Program-made: the position numbers and the translations under genes | The notes under the pieces: generated by a model | The model's input: the letters and a program-made list of their open reading frames with translations, nothing else | Told to the model about the DNA's origin: nothing | Databases searched by the model: none | Assembly (NCBI RefSeq): GCF_001512285.1 | Contig: NZ_LNUV01000006.1 | Coordinates: 2,216,809 to 2,280,808 of the forward strand | Length of the DNA: 64,000 nt | Source of the DNA: Arthrobacter sp. EpRS71 | GTDB taxonomy: Bacteria > Actinomycetota > Actinomycetes > Actinomycetales > Micrococcaceae | Direction of reading: 5' to 3' | Shown: positions 50,821 through 60,045 of the stretch, piece after piece | How the letters are laid out: every line of letters begins with the position of its first letter | Numbering within the stretch: the stretch's first letter is position 1

Positions 50821-52995
50821 TTACCACTTGCCCTTGCGGTTGAAATCGCGGTGTCCGCCTTCGCCACCACTGCGGGGCTTGCGTGCGCCATCACCGTGAC
50901 CGCCGAAGCGGGATCCGCTGGCCTGGCCGCGATCGCGGTCGCCGAAGCTGCCTGCGGTGCGCTCGGAGCGGTCGCTGTAGGAGCGGCCACCACGGTCAGC
51001 GGAGGTACGCTCGCCGCCTTCGGACTTGCGGAAGTCCTTCTTGAAACCACCGGCACCCTTGAAGTTTCCACCACCGCGGTTTTCGCGGTCGCCATAGCCA
51101 CCACGTCCACCACCCTGGTAGCTGCCACGATCGCCACTGGGCCTGCGGCCGTTGTCCAACTCAAGGTTGATCAACTCACCACCGATGCGGGTGCGGGACA
51201 ATGCACGCAACTGATCAGCGCTCAGGTCTGCCGGGAGCTCCACCAAGGAGTGGTCCGAGCGGATGTCGATGCCGCCGATCTGTGCGGAGGAGATGCCGCC
51301 TTCGTTGGCAATGGCGCCAACGATCGAACCCGGCATGACGCGCTGACGGCGTCCCACGGAGATCCGGTAGGTGGCGTTGCCCTCGGTGAGTGCACGGGTG
51401 GGGCCACGGGAGCCGAAGCCGTCCTTGGAGCGCTCACGCTTCTGGTACTCAGGAGCGGCAGGCAGTTCCTTGACCAAAAGCGGCTGTCCACCCTGTGCCA
51501 TGACGGCCAAGGCTGCAGCGATTTCCGAAGCCGGAACGTTGTGCTCTTCCTCGTAGGAGGAGATGAGGTCACGGAACGCTGCGACATCCTCGGAAGCGAG
51601 GGTCTCGGTGATGCGCTCGGCGAACTTGCCCAGGCGCAGTGTGTTCACGGTCTCAGCGGTGGGCAGGTGCATCTGCTCCACCGGCTGACGGGTTGCCTTC
51701 TCGATGGAACGCAGCAAGTACTTCTCGCGCGGCGTCATGAAGAGGATGGCGTCACCGGAACGGCCTGCACGGCCCGTGCGGCCAATGCGGTGCACGTAGG
51801 ACTCGGTGTCGTGGGGGATGTCGTAGTTGATGACGTGGCTGATGCGCTCAACGTCAAGACCACGGGCAGCGACGTCGGTGGCCACGAGGATATCGATGCG
51901 GCCTTCCTTCAGCGCGTCAACAGTGCGCTCGCGCTGCTGCTGCGGGATGTCGCCGTTGATGGCGGCAGCCTGGAAACCGCGCGACTTCAGCTTGTCGGCG
52001 AGGTCCTCGGTAGCCATCTTGGTCCGCACGAAGGCGATGACGCCGTCGAACTCTTCAACCTCGAGGATGCGGGTCAGGGCGTCCAGCTTGTGCGGGCCCA
52101 TGACCTGGAGGTAACGCTGCTTGGTGTTGGCGCCGGTGGTGGTCTTGGACTTCACCGAGATTTCAGCAGGGTTGTTCAGGTACTGCTTGGACATGCGGCG
52201 GATCTGGCCCGGCATGGTGGCAGAGAACAGGGCAACCTGGCGGGTTTCCGGGGTCTGCTGGAAGATCTGCTCAACGTCATCGGCAAAGCCCATGCGCAGC
52301 ATCTCGTCAGCTTCGTCCAGTACCAGGTACTGGAGCTCGGACAGGTCCAGGGAACCCTTAGCGATGTGGTCGATCACACGGCCGGGGGTACCCACAACAA
52401 CCTGAGCACCGCGGCGCAAGCCGGCCAGCTGCGGGCCGTAGGCGGAGCCGCCGTACACAGGGAGGACGGTGAAATCGTCAATGTGCTTGGCGTAGGAGGT
52501 GAAGGCTTCTGCAACCTGGAGGGCAAGTTCACGCGTCGGAGCCAGGACCAGGGCCTGGGTCTTGCGGGACGGGCCGTTGAGGTCGTGAAGTTCAGCCAGG
52601 CGGGACAGCGCAGGAACGGCGAAAGCCGCGGTCTTGCCGGTACCGGTCTGGGCGAGGCCCACAACGTCGCGGCCTTCGAGCAGCAACGGGATGGTGGCTG
52701 CCTGAATGGGGGACGGCTTCTCGTAGCCGACATCCTGCAGGGCGGCCAGAACACGGCCGTCGATGCCAAGATCGACGAACTTGACGCCTTCTTCGTCCTC
52801 AGCGTCCGCCTTGGGAGCGGGAGCTTCGGTGAAGGTGGGGGCTGCAGTCTCAGCTACAGCGTTCTCGACGGGGGCAGCGGCAACGGCCGGTGCTTCAGCT
52901 TCGGCGGGAGCGGAGGTTTCTGCAACATCAGCAGAAACGGGGGTCGCTACATCAGCGGACTCGGCGTCGAAGTTTTCGTTGAGATTTTCGGTCAT
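50821..52995 (-). CDS. DEAD-box RNA helicase (DeaD/CsdA-like)
   Basis: A 724-aa ATP-dependent helicase. After an 80-residue acidic, Ala/Glu-rich leader come motif Q (KPSPIQAATIPLLLEGRDVV), motif I (AQTGTGKTAAF), DEAD in VLDEADEML, and the C-terminal helicase motifs (VATDVAARGLDVERISHVIN, HRIGRTGRAGR). A DbpA-like RNA-binding domain follows (about 570-640), then an RGG/Gly-rich tail. Such helicases act in cold adaptation and ribosome assembly. The ATG at 52995 has GAGGA; the alternative is 21 bases upstream. A 416-base non-coding region precedes it. Confidence 0.95.
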   Translation of the reverse strand: MTENLNENFDAESADVATPVSADVAETSAPAEAEAPAVAAAPVENAVAETAAPTFTEAPAPKADAEDEEGVKFVDLGIDGRVLAALQDVGYEKPSPIQAATIPLLLEGRDVVGLAQTGTGKTAAFAVPALSRLAELHDLNGPSRKTQALVLAPTRELALQVAEAFTSYAKHIDDFTVLPVYGGSAYGPQLAGLRRGAQVVVGTPGRVIDHIAKGSLDLSELQYLVLDEADEMLRMGFADDVEQIFQQTPETRQVALFSATMPGQIRRMSKQYLNNPAEISVKSKTTTGANTKQRYLQVMGPHKLDALTRILEVEEFDGVIAFVRTKMATEDLADKLKSRGFQAAAINGDIPQQQRERTVDALKEGRIDILVATDVAARGLDVERISHVINYDIPHDTESYVHRIGRTGRAGRSGDAILFMTPREKYLLRSIEKATRQPVEQMHLPTAETVNTLRLGKFAERITETLASEDVAAFRDLISSYEEEHNVPASEIAAALAVMAQGGQPLLVKELPAAPEYQKRERSKDGFGSRGPTRALTEGNATYRISVGRRQRVMPGSIVGAIANEGGISSAQIGGIDIRSDHSLVELPADLSADQLRALSRTRIGGELINLELDNGRRPSGDRGSYQGGGRGGYGDRENRGGGNFKGAGGFKKDFRKSEGGERTSADRGGRSYSDRSERTAGSFGDRDRGQASGSRFGGHGDGARKPRSGGEGGHRDFNRKGKW

Positions 52996-53412
52996 AGGGG
53001 GAAATTCCTCATCCATAGGGCAGTCGGCGCGGCCCGGTTGGGCTTGGCCGCATTACTCGTCGCGAGAAACAGGAAAGGTGCCCTGCTTTCGCAAGAAGTC
53101 CGGCGCTATCGCAATCCCATGGCAGGACTTCCCGCTGCATCTCTTGGCTGCTATCCCAGCAGTCTGTACAGCGTTTTCTTTAGCCGGCTCTCCCTATGAA
53201 AATGCCCACACACATTTGCGGGCCCCAACACTTACCAGTCCTGCCTCAAGAATTGGGCAGGATAAAGGGATTTCCGGAGTGGGGGATATTTCAAGTGTAG
53301 GGCACAGAGGCCCGTCACCGCGACTTGAGGGATGACAAAATCCGGGTGAGCTTGTTCACACCAGTATCTGGTGGCGCTCCGGTACCGTCCTCAAAGCCGC
53401 TCCTACGCAGAC
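52996..53412 (-). other. Long leader region of the helicase gene
   Basis: 417 bases between the MOSC stop and the helicase start with no supported gene. A TACACT hexamer on the minus strand (53294-53299) could be the -10, which would give a leader of about 290 bases. Long leaders are usual for cold-induced helicase genes, so RNA-based control is possible. No terminator or recognised riboswitch was seen. Confidence 0.5.
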
Positions 53413-54069
53413 TTAGAGGCCGCTTCTGCGCAACACTTTCTCGAAGGCCGGGTGATAGTCCTCCTGCAGTCGGATCTCTCCGTCAGCATCGGCGTCCAGC
53501 AGAATCTGCACCAGTTCCGGGGTGGGTTCGCTGAACCATTGGCCTACGGTTATGCCGTGCTTGGGGACGAAGGTGCGGTGGATGTGGTCTCCCGCGGAAA
53601 TGGTGCCTGTCTTGATCACCCGGAGGTAGGTTCCAACCCGGCCGGCATGCGTGAAGCGCTTCACCCATTGCGGCTCGCCGATCACCCGTTGGAAGGTAGC
53701 GCACGGAACACGGGGGGACGTCACTTCAAGCTCTACGTCCAAGCCGATCTTCCAGCGCTCGCCAATGACCGCTCCTGTGGTTTCGATTCCGGCGACTCGC
53801 AGGTTCTCGCCAAAAATCCCGGCTGGCATCTCCCGCTGCAGTTCACCGGACCAATAATCCGCATCTGCCTGCGAATACGCGTAGAGGGCCTGGTCTTCCC
53901 CGCCGTGATCCACCCGGTTGGCTTGGACATCCCCATGGAGCCCCAGCTTATGGACCTTCACCGGCTCCACCACAGGACGCTTGTCCATACCGGTGACGCC
54001 CACACTCCCCGCGGGGTCGGGCAGCAACTGGTGCACACGGCAGACGGCAAGAAGGGATGCGGTGTTCAT
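53413..54069 (-). CDS. MOSC-domain protein (YiiM-like)
   Basis: A 218-aa protein of the MOSC family. The domain core is HGGEDQALYAYSQADADYWS, then GIFGENLRVAG and the Cys in VTSPRVPCATFQ. Proteins of this type transfer sulfur to molybdenum cofactor or N-hydroxylated substrates (YiiM type). The ATG at 54069 has a TACACT -10 7 bases upstream, nearly leaderless. No molybdoenzyme gene lies nearby. Confidence 0.9.
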   Translation of the reverse strand: MNTASLLAVCRVHQLLPDPAGSVGVTGMDKRPVVEPVKVHKLGLHGDVQANRVDHGGEDQALYAYSQADADYWSGELQREMPAGIFGENLRVAGIETTGAVIGERWKIGLDVELEVTSPRVPCATFQRVIGEPQWVKRFTHAGRVGTYLRVIKTGTISAGDHIHRTFVPKHGITVGQWFSEPTPELVQILLDADADGEIRLQEDYHPAFEKVLRRSGL

Positions 54070-54076
54070 GGACACC

Positions 54077-54082
54077 AGTGTA
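54077..54082 (-). promoter_or_regulatory. -10 hexamer TACACT for the MOSC gene
   Basis: On the minus strand TACACT is followed by 7 bases and the ATG at 54069. Confidence 0.5.
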
Positions 54083-54132
54083 CGGACGTCCCGGGCCAGA
54101 AGGGCCGGGATCAGGGCCGGGGTGGACCAGGA

Positions 54133-54807
54133 TCAGGGATCGAAGCGGTAGCCCATGCCCGCTTCCGTATGCAGGTGCCGCGGCTCGGCGGGATCCCGCT
54201 CCAGCTTCCGCCGCAGCTGGGCTATGTATACGCGCAAGTACTGCGTTTCCTTCGCGTACGCCTGCCCCCAAACCTGGGTGAGGATCTGCTGCTGACTCAC
54301 CAGCTTCCCCTTATTGCGGACCAGCAGCTCCAGGATGTTCCATTCCGTGGGTGTCAGGCGCACTTCCGAGCCATCTTTGATGATCTTCTTGCCCGCCAGG
54401 TCCACCATGAAATCCATGGTGGCCAGCGTCGGCTCCTCATGTTCGGTAACAACCCGGCGCGAGGCGACCCGAAGACGCGCAAGCAGCTCATCCAAACCGA
54501 AGGGCTTGGTCACGTAGTCGTCCGCACCGGCGTCGAGCGCTTCCACCTTGTCCTCCGAGGCGTGCCGTGCGGACAGCACAATGATGGGCATACTGCTCCA
54601 GCCACGAATGCGGCGGATGACCTCCACCCCGTCCATATCCGGCAAACCGAGGTCCAGCACCACAATCTCCACGGGTTGCTTGGCGGCAGCTTGCAAGGCG
54701 TCGGCACCGTTTCCCACAGTCAGCACCTGGTATCCGTGGGCTTGCAGGGTCACCTGCATGGCGCGGGCAATGCGGGCTTCATCCTCGACTATCAGCACCA
54801 ACGTCAT
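54133..54807 (-). CDS. OmpR-family response regulator, KdpE-like
   Basis: A 224-aa regulator. The receiver (1-115) has VEDEARIARAMQ, the phospho-Asp in VVLDLGLPDMDGVE and the Lys in YVTKPFGLDEL. The winged-helix DNA-binding domain follows (about 128-222), with VRLTPTEWNILELLVRNKG. LTPTEWNILELL is a KdpE feature. The ATG overlaps the kinase stop as ATGA. No kdpABC is next to it in this window. Confidence 0.93.
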   Translation of the reverse strand: MTLVLIVEDEARIARAMQVTLQAHGYQVLTVGNGADALQAAAKQPVEIVVLDLGLPDMDGVEVIRRIRGWSSMPIIVLSARHASEDKVEALDAGADDYVTKPFGLDELLARLRVASRRVVTEHEEPTLATMDFMVDLAGKKIIKDGSEVRLTPTEWNILELLVRNKGKLVSQQQILTQVWGQAYAKETQYLRVYIAQLRRKLERDPAEPRHLHTEAGMGYRFDP

Positions 54808-56336
54808 TGTGCATCTCCTGTCCACAGCGGCAACGTGACCACCATGGTCAAGCCGCCACCCGGCGTCGGCTCCGCCGCGAGCCTGCCACCCATGGCCTCG
54901 CTGAATCCTTTCGCAACGGCCAGGCCCAATCCGATCCCCCCGCCGGCACTGACACCCCCTCCCGGGCCCGACGAAGGGGACGGGGAATCACCGAAGCGTT
55001 GGAACGGCTGGAAAATATCCACCACTTCCCTGTGCCCTACTCCCCTGCCGTGATCAATGATTCGCAGTTCGCTCGCGGGCCGGTCCCCCAAAGTGATCCC
55101 CTCACCCGCGCGGGCCGTGAGGACAACATCGGAGTCCGGCGCATACTTCACAGCATTCTCCACAATGTTGGCCACCACCCGCTCCAGCATTCCGGCGTCC
55201 GCCTGCACCGGCGGAAGATTGGGCGGCAGCTCGTTACGCAGCCGCTCCCTGGAAACTCCCCGCAACGCCTGCGGCAACACCTGAGCCCACACAATCCCTG
55301 TCAGCAGCGGGTTGACCGCGTCGGCCGTGATCCGCGACATGTCCAGCAAGTTGTCCACCAAATGGTCCAAGCGGTCCGCATACTCCTCAATGGTCTCCAA
55401 TAACTCGCGTTCCACGTCCGGCGGGAAGTTCACGTCCTCTTGGCGCAGGCTGCTGACAGCGAGCTTGATTCCGGCCAACGGCGTCCGGAGGTCATGTGAG
55501 ACAGCGCGCAGGATGGAGGTCCGCATCTTATTGCCCTCAGCCAAGCGCACATTGTCTCGCCGGCTTTCCACCAACTGCTGCCTGTCCCGGACAGCCACGA
55601 CGAAAGCCCCGAACGCAGCCAGCATCCGTTGCTGGTGCGCTGACAACGGACCGCCGCGCAGCAGCAAGGTGTAGTGGGGATCGACGACGGCGGTATGGTC
55701 TGCGGCGGCATGGGTCACCGGCGGATTCGGGCCCGCACCGGCCAAGACACGCCATTCCGGTGGCGCCCCGGCCGCACCGGCCGCACCGTGTAGAGGTGCA
55801 CCCAGCAGCGTCAACGCTTCCATGCCCAGATTGCCGCGCACTTTCTCAAGGAAAGATTCCAGGCTTCCGTCCGAGCTCAGGATCCGCAGGGCGAGCTCAC
55901 TGAGGGCTGTGGCTTCGGCGCCTGAGCGGGCTGCTTCCTGCGCCCGGCGGCTGGCAAGGCCCACGGCGAGCGCAACCCCGTACGCCACGGCAAGGAAAAC
56001 CACCAACGTGAACAACGTGGTGGGATCGGCAATGGAGAGGGACCCCACCGGGTCCGCGGAGAAGTAATTAAGGAGGAAGCTGCCCAGCACTGCGGCCACC
56101 ACCGCCGGCCACAAACCTCCGATGGCCGCCACTGCAACCGCTACGGCCAGTTGTAACAGCATGATCATGGCAAAGTTGCGGAATCCGAGGACCGTGACCA
56201 TGATTTCGATGCCCGGTGGTAAGAGAACAGCCAGCACCAGGCCAGTGATGACGCGCCCGGCGCCAATGCCGCGGACCGGCGGGAGTCTCAACAGCACGCC
56301 GTCGTCGCCGTTGCTGTTTGCTTCAGGTCCCGCCAT
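54804..56336 (-). CDS. KdpD-like sensor histidine kinase (short form)
   Basis: About 510 aa. It starts with four DUF4118-type helices (about 25-125), then a GAF-like region, the HisKA box AVSHDLRTPLAGIKLAVSSL (near 289) and an HATPase domain (NIVENAVKYAPDSD, G2 GGGIGLGLAVAKGF). It lacks the N-terminal KdpD and UspA-like domains that sense K+ in E. coli, so it resembles the C-terminal two-thirds of KdpD. The ATG at 56336 has AAGGA. The ligand is unknown. Confidence 0.91.
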   Translation of the reverse strand: MAGPEANSNGDDGVLLRLPPVRGIGAGRVITGLVLAVLLPPGIEIMVTVLGFRNFAMIMLLQLAVAVAVAAIGGLWPAVVAAVLGSFLLNYFSADPVGSLSIADPTTLFTLVVFLAVAYGVALAVGLASRRAQEAARSGAEATALSELALRILSSDGSLESFLEKVRGNLGMEALTLLGAPLHGAAGAAGAPPEWRVLAGAGPNPPVTHAAADHTAVVDPHYTLLLRGGPLSAHQQRMLAAFGAFVVAVRDRQQLVESRRDNVRLAEGNKMRTSILRAVSHDLRTPLAGIKLAVSSLRQEDVNFPPDVERELLETIEEYADRLDHLVDNLLDMSRITADAVNPLLTGIVWAQVLPQALRGVSRERLRNELPPNLPPVQADAGMLERVVANIVENAVKYAPDSDVVLTARAGEGITLGDRPASELRIIDHGRGVGHREVVDIFQPFQRFGDSPSPSSGPGGGVSAGGGIGLGLAVAKGFSEAMGGRLAAEPTPGGGLTMVVTLPLWTGDAQ

Positions 56337-56488
56337 GGCTACATCCTTACATGCTTCCAAGCATGGGGACTTATCCCCATTTACGGCAGTTACCCGTGCC
56401 TGAGGGGCACACAGCGACTAGGCTTGCTCTGAGTATTCTGGTCCGGCGTGGCGCTGGACACTTCAACGGTCTATCCAGGGGGATATAC

Positions 56489-57187
56489 ATGGGCCCGAAA
56501 GACAGCCCTGACGCAGCCGGCAATAACGGCGGCAGCAGGGACAACAACGCCGACTTTGCCGCGGGCAACAACCCGCCGAAGCCTCCTCCGTGGCAGGTAC
56601 CCAAGCCCGAGCTCCACCCTGAACTGTTCACACCCGTCGAAAAAGAGCCTGCGCAAGGCAGCTCCGGGAAGCGCAGGAAAGCGCCCGCCGGAGCACCCCA
56701 GGCGGGGGCTGCTGCACCCAAACCCGGCCAACCCCTCCCCGTGGTTGACCCGTTCGCCAAAGAACGCGAACGCGGTGAGGCCGAGGCGGCCAAGAAGAAG
56801 AAGCGCTCGCACCGCCGCACCCTGGTGGTGGGTTTGGGCGTGACTGCCCTCCTGGCCGGAACCATCACCGCAATTGTGGCCAGCAACAAGGAGGAAGCTG
56901 ACTACGCGCAAGTCTGCTTCAACGAGGAAACCGGCGAGCGCGTAGACGACAACCAGTGTGACAACAGCAGCTCGGGGGGCCGCAGCTCCGGAGCTTACGC
57001 CTGGTACTTCTATTCCCGCGGAGCCAGCGTGCCCGCCCTGGGCCAGAACCGCAGCTCCTACCCGAGCTATACCAAGAATGTCCCCACGGACGCCAAGTCC
57101 TCCAAGGGATACAGCACCAAGGGCGGCACGGTCAGCCGCGGCGGCTTCGGCAGCAGTTCCAAAAGCGGCGGAAGCTCGGGAGGCTAG
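56489..57187 (+). CDS. YgiB-like membrane protein preceding a YgiC-like ligase
   Basis: A 232-aa protein with a Pro/Lys-rich cytoplasmic segment, one transmembrane helix near residues 108-130 (LVVGLGVTALLAGTITAIVA), and an extracellular part with a CFNEETGERVDDNQC pair followed by a Gly/Ser/Tyr-rich tail (GGFGSSSKSGGSSGG). The arrangement recalls DUF1190 (YgiB/YjfM) proteins, which lie next to ygiC in E. coli. The reading frame begins upstream of the true start; the ATG at 56489 follows GGGGGATATAC. Confidence 0.78.
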   Translation: MGPKDSPDAAGNNGGSRDNNADFAAGNNPPKPPPWQVPKPELHPELFTPVEKEPAQGSSGKRRKAPAGAPQAGAAAPKPGQPLPVVDPFAKERERGEAEAAKKKKRSHRRTLVVGLGVTALLAGTITAIVASNKEEADYAQVCFNEETGERVDDNQCDNSSSGGRSSGAYAWYFYSRGASVPALGQNRSSYPSYTKNVPTDAKSSKGYSTKGGTVSRGGFGSSSKSGGSSGG

Positions 57188-57189
57188 GC

Positions 57190-58395
57190 GTGCGGCGACT
57201 GTCCTCCGAGCCCAGGCCGGACTGGAAGCAAAAGATCGAAGAACAGGGCCTGGTATTTTCCACTACCACCATGCCCAACGGCCGGAAAATCGAATACTGG
57301 AACGAATCGGCCTACTACGAATTCACCGAAGACGAGGTGGAAACCCTCGAGAAGACCGCCGAGGACATGCACATCATGTCCCTGGAGGCCGCAAAGTACC
57401 TCGCCACCGGTGCCATGGGCGATATCGGCATTGGGCAGCAGGCATTGGAACTCGCCGGAGAGTCGCTGCAGGCCGCGGACATGGATATCTACGGTCGCTT
57501 CGACTTCATCTATGACGGCAAGGGTGGGCCAGCCAAGATGCTGGAGTACAACGCCGATACCCCTACCGGGCTGATCGAGGCTTCCGTTGCCCAGTGGTTC
57601 TGGCTGCAGGACGTCTTCCCGGAAAAGGACCAGTGGAACGGAATTCATGAGGCACTGATTCGTCAGTGGAAGAAGCTGCAGTTCCGCACGGGCATGAGCA
57701 CCCTGCATGTTGCCCACTCGGAGGCGGAGGAATCCGGCGAGGACTGGATGACGGCCGCCTATATGCGGGACGTGGCGAGCCAGGGTGGTTGGACCACCAT
57801 CGGCATCAACATGTCCGATATCGGCTGGGACCCCAACCTGAACCGGTTCGTGGACCTGGACAACTTCATGATCAGCACCATGTTCAAGCTGTACCCGTGG
57901 GAACTGATGATGAAGGAGCCTTTTGGGCACCGTCTCCTCCAGCGCGCCCACAACCCGCGCTGGGTTGAACCTGCGTGGAAGATGCTGCTGTCCAACAAAG
58001 CCCTGCTCGCTGCACTATGGCACCTTTACCCTGACCACCCGAACCTGTTACCCGCCTACCTTGGCGATCCGGGTCCACTCAAGGAGTGGGTGGCCAAGCC
58101 GCTGCACGGACGTGAAGGCGACAACATCCGCATTCATGCCCCCGGCATCGACATCCAGCAACCTGGTGGTTACGGGCGTGAAGGCTGGTGCTTCCAGCAA
58201 TACCACTCCCTCCCGGACTTTGACGGGAACCATCCTGTCCTGGGTCTGTGGGTAGTGGACGGTGAATCCGTGGGCTGTGGCATCCGCGAATCCGACGGAC
58301 CCATCACGGACTACTTCTGCCGCTTTGTTCCCAACACCATTGACGCCCCGGCGCCCATCGCGCCCCCTGCTACTTCCTACGGAGCTGCACTATGA
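57190..58395 (+). CDS. Glutathionylspermidine synthase-like ATP-grasp ligase (YgiC/YjfC)
   Basis: A 401-aa protein of the preATP-grasp/ATP-grasp GSP synthase family. YDGKGGPAKMLEYNADTPTG is the family core, followed by WTTIGINMSDIGWDP and the ATP-grasp loop in PNLLPAYLGDPGP. Actinobacteria make mycothiol rather than glutathione, so the true substrate is unknown. GTG start, 2 bases after the previous stop, with GGGAGG upstream. It overlaps the permease gene by 4 bases. Confidence 0.9.
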   Translation: MRRLSSEPRPDWKQKIEEQGLVFSTTTMPNGRKIEYWNESAYYEFTEDEVETLEKTAEDMHIMSLEAAKYLATGAMGDIGIGQQALELAGESLQAADMDIYGRFDFIYDGKGGPAKMLEYNADTPTGLIEASVAQWFWLQDVFPEKDQWNGIHEALIRQWKKLQFRTGMSTLHVAHSEAEESGEDWMTAAYMRDVASQGGWTTIGINMSDIGWDPNLNRFVDLDNFMISTMFKLYPWELMMKEPFGHRLLQRAHNPRWVEPAWKMLLSNKALLAALWHLYPDHPNLLPAYLGDPGPLKEWVAKPLHGREGDNIRIHAPGIDIQQPGGYGREGWCFQQYHSLPDFDGNHPVLGLWVVDGESVGCGIRESDGPITDYFCRFVPNTIDAPAPIAPPATSYGAAL

Positions 58396-59918
58396 GCACT
58401 GAAACCTCGACGCCGGGTGGCGGCTCAGCGGGCGGCAACCGTACCGCCGTCGTACCTCCCAAAGGCCTCCACGCCGGAATCCTGGACCTGGGCGACTCCG
58501 TCATGCTGGGCCTCGCCTCCACCGCGCCTGTCTACTCGCTGGCAGCAACGCTGGGGCTCATCGTTGCCGTCAACGGCAACTACACTCCCCTGATCCTGAT
58601 CCTCGGCTTCATCCCCGTGCTGTTTATTGCGTATGCGTTCCGCGAGCTCAACAGCGCCATGCCGGACTGCGGTACTACGTTTTTCTGGGCCCGCAAGGCG
58701 TTAGGTCCTTGGGCTGGTTGGCTCGGCGGCTGGGGTGTGGCCCTGGCCGGTGTGGTGGTGCTGGCCAACCTTGCGCAAATCGCCGGCAAGTATCTGTGGC
58801 TGTTGATTGGCGACGGTTCCTTGGCTGACAACACGTGGCTGGTGACGGCCACCGGCGTGCTCTTCATTGTGTTCATGACCTACGTGAACCACAGAGGGAT
58901 CCGGCTGGGCGAGCATGTCCAGCGCACCCTGACCTACATTCAGTACATCTCGCTGGGCATCTTCGCAGTGGCCATTGTTTTCCGAATCGCCGGCGGAGCC
59001 CCTGAGGGACAAGCCTTCGATTTTGAGTGGTTCAACCCTGCCGGCGCCTTTGCCGATCCCGGCGCTGTGGTTCACGGTGTCCTGCTGGCACTGTTCATCT
59101 ATTGGGGCTGGGACACCTGCCTGGCGCTGAACGAGGAGACGGAAAACCCGGCCAAGACCCCCGGCCGTGGCGCCGTTATTTCGGCCACTGTCCTGTTGGC
59201 GATTTACGTTTCCGTGGCCCTCCTGGTGATGATGTACGCCACGATCGGTACCGACGGCATCGGACTGGGCAACGAGGCGAACCAGGACGACGTCTTCCTG
59301 GCCATGAAAGACGTTGTGCTGGGCCCTTGGGGCTGGCTGATCATTGTGGCAGTGCTGGCGTCCGTCTTGTCCTCCACACAAACCACCATCCTGCCCACTG
59401 CCCGCGGAACCCTGTCCATGGGTGTCCACGGTGCCCTGCCTCCCCGGTTCGGCAAGGTCCATGAGCGTTTCATGACGCCCGGGTTCTCCACGCAGGTGAT
59501 GGGTGCAGTGGCCGTGGTCTACTACGTTGCCATGAGCTTCCTGAGCGAAAACCTGCTCTCGGACTCCATCAGTGCCATCAGCCTGTTCATTGCGTTCTAC
59601 TACGCACTGACCGGATTCTCCTGCGTATGGTTCTTCCGCTCCACGCTCCGGGATTCCGCCAGGAACCTGTGGTTCCGAGGCATCCTGCCGCTCCTGGGCG
59701 CACTGTCCCTCACTGCGGCGTTCTTCATTTCCGCAGTCCAGATGTGGGACCCGGCTTACGGGGACACGCAGATCTTCGGCATTGGCGGGGCGTTCGTCAG
59801 CGGCGTGCTGCTGCTGGCTTTGGGCGTCGTTTTGGCGATCGTTTGCCGCTTCGCACCCTCCACCCGGGGTTACTTCACCGGTGAGCGGGCCGAGGTTGGG
59901 GTGGTTCGCGGCGAGTAG
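58392..59918 (+). CDS. APC-family amino acid/polyamine permease
   Basis: A 508-aa permease with 12 predicted helices. The first helix starts with LDLGDSVMLGLASTAPVYSL (family signature in helix 1), and helix 6 and 8 regions have IYWGWDTCLALNEETENPAK and VLASVLSSTQTTILPTARGT. It overlaps the YgiC-like gene as ATGA, so the ligase and permease probably serve one substrate. The substrate class (amine or amino acid) is inferred. Confidence 0.91.
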   Translation: MSTETSTPGGGSAGGNRTAVVPPKGLHAGILDLGDSVMLGLASTAPVYSLAATLGLIVAVNGNYTPLILILGFIPVLFIAYAFRELNSAMPDCGTTFFWARKALGPWAGWLGGWGVALAGVVVLANLAQIAGKYLWLLIGDGSLADNTWLVTATGVLFIVFMTYVNHRGIRLGEHVQRTLTYIQYISLGIFAVAIVFRIAGGAPEGQAFDFEWFNPAGAFADPGAVVHGVLLALFIYWGWDTCLALNEETENPAKTPGRGAVISATVLLAIYVSVALLVMMYATIGTDGIGLGNEANQDDVFLAMKDVVLGPWGWLIIVAVLASVLSSTQTTILPTARGTLSMGVHGALPPRFGKVHERFMTPGFSTQVMGAVAVVYYVAMSFLSENLLSDSISAISLFIAFYYALTGFSCVWFFRSTLRDSARNLWFRGILPLLGALSLTAAFFISAVQMWDPAYGDTQIFGIGGAFVSGVLLLALGVVLAIVCRFAPSTRGYFTGERAEVGVVRGE

Positions 59919-59944
59919 GCCGCCGTCCTTCCCGGTTAGTGTCC

Positions 59945-59992
59945 CGAAAGGGCCGGAAACACCCTGCGACACTGGTGTTTCCGGCCCTTTCG
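59945..59992 (+). terminator. Rho-independent terminator after the permease
   Basis: Perfect 19-bp arms (CGAAAGGGCCGGAAACACC) around a 10-base loop. The stem's own TTT run serves as T tract. Confidence 0.93.
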
Positions 59993-60039
59993 CGTGGGTG
60001 CGCCGGAACTAACCGGGGAGGAACGCCGCGTTGGGCGCC

Positions 60040-60045
60040 TAGGAT
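60040..60045 (+). promoter_or_regulatory. -10 hexamer TAGGAT for a leaderless acyl-CoA dehydrogenase gene
   Basis: TAGGAT ends 6 bases before the ATG at 60052. No Shine-Dalgarno follows. Confidence 0.58.

Noticed and set aside
50851..53199. A very long open frame on the plus strand opposite the DEAD-box helicase, and similar ones opposite rplA/rplK and the GNAT pair.
   Set aside because: The protein sequences have no family motifs; they are high-GC third-position shadows of strongly conserved minus-strand genes.
54133..56336. Naming the two-component system kdpDE and assigning K+ control.
   Set aside because: The kinase lacks the KdpD and Usp domains and there is no kdpABC in the window, so only KdpDE-like is justified.
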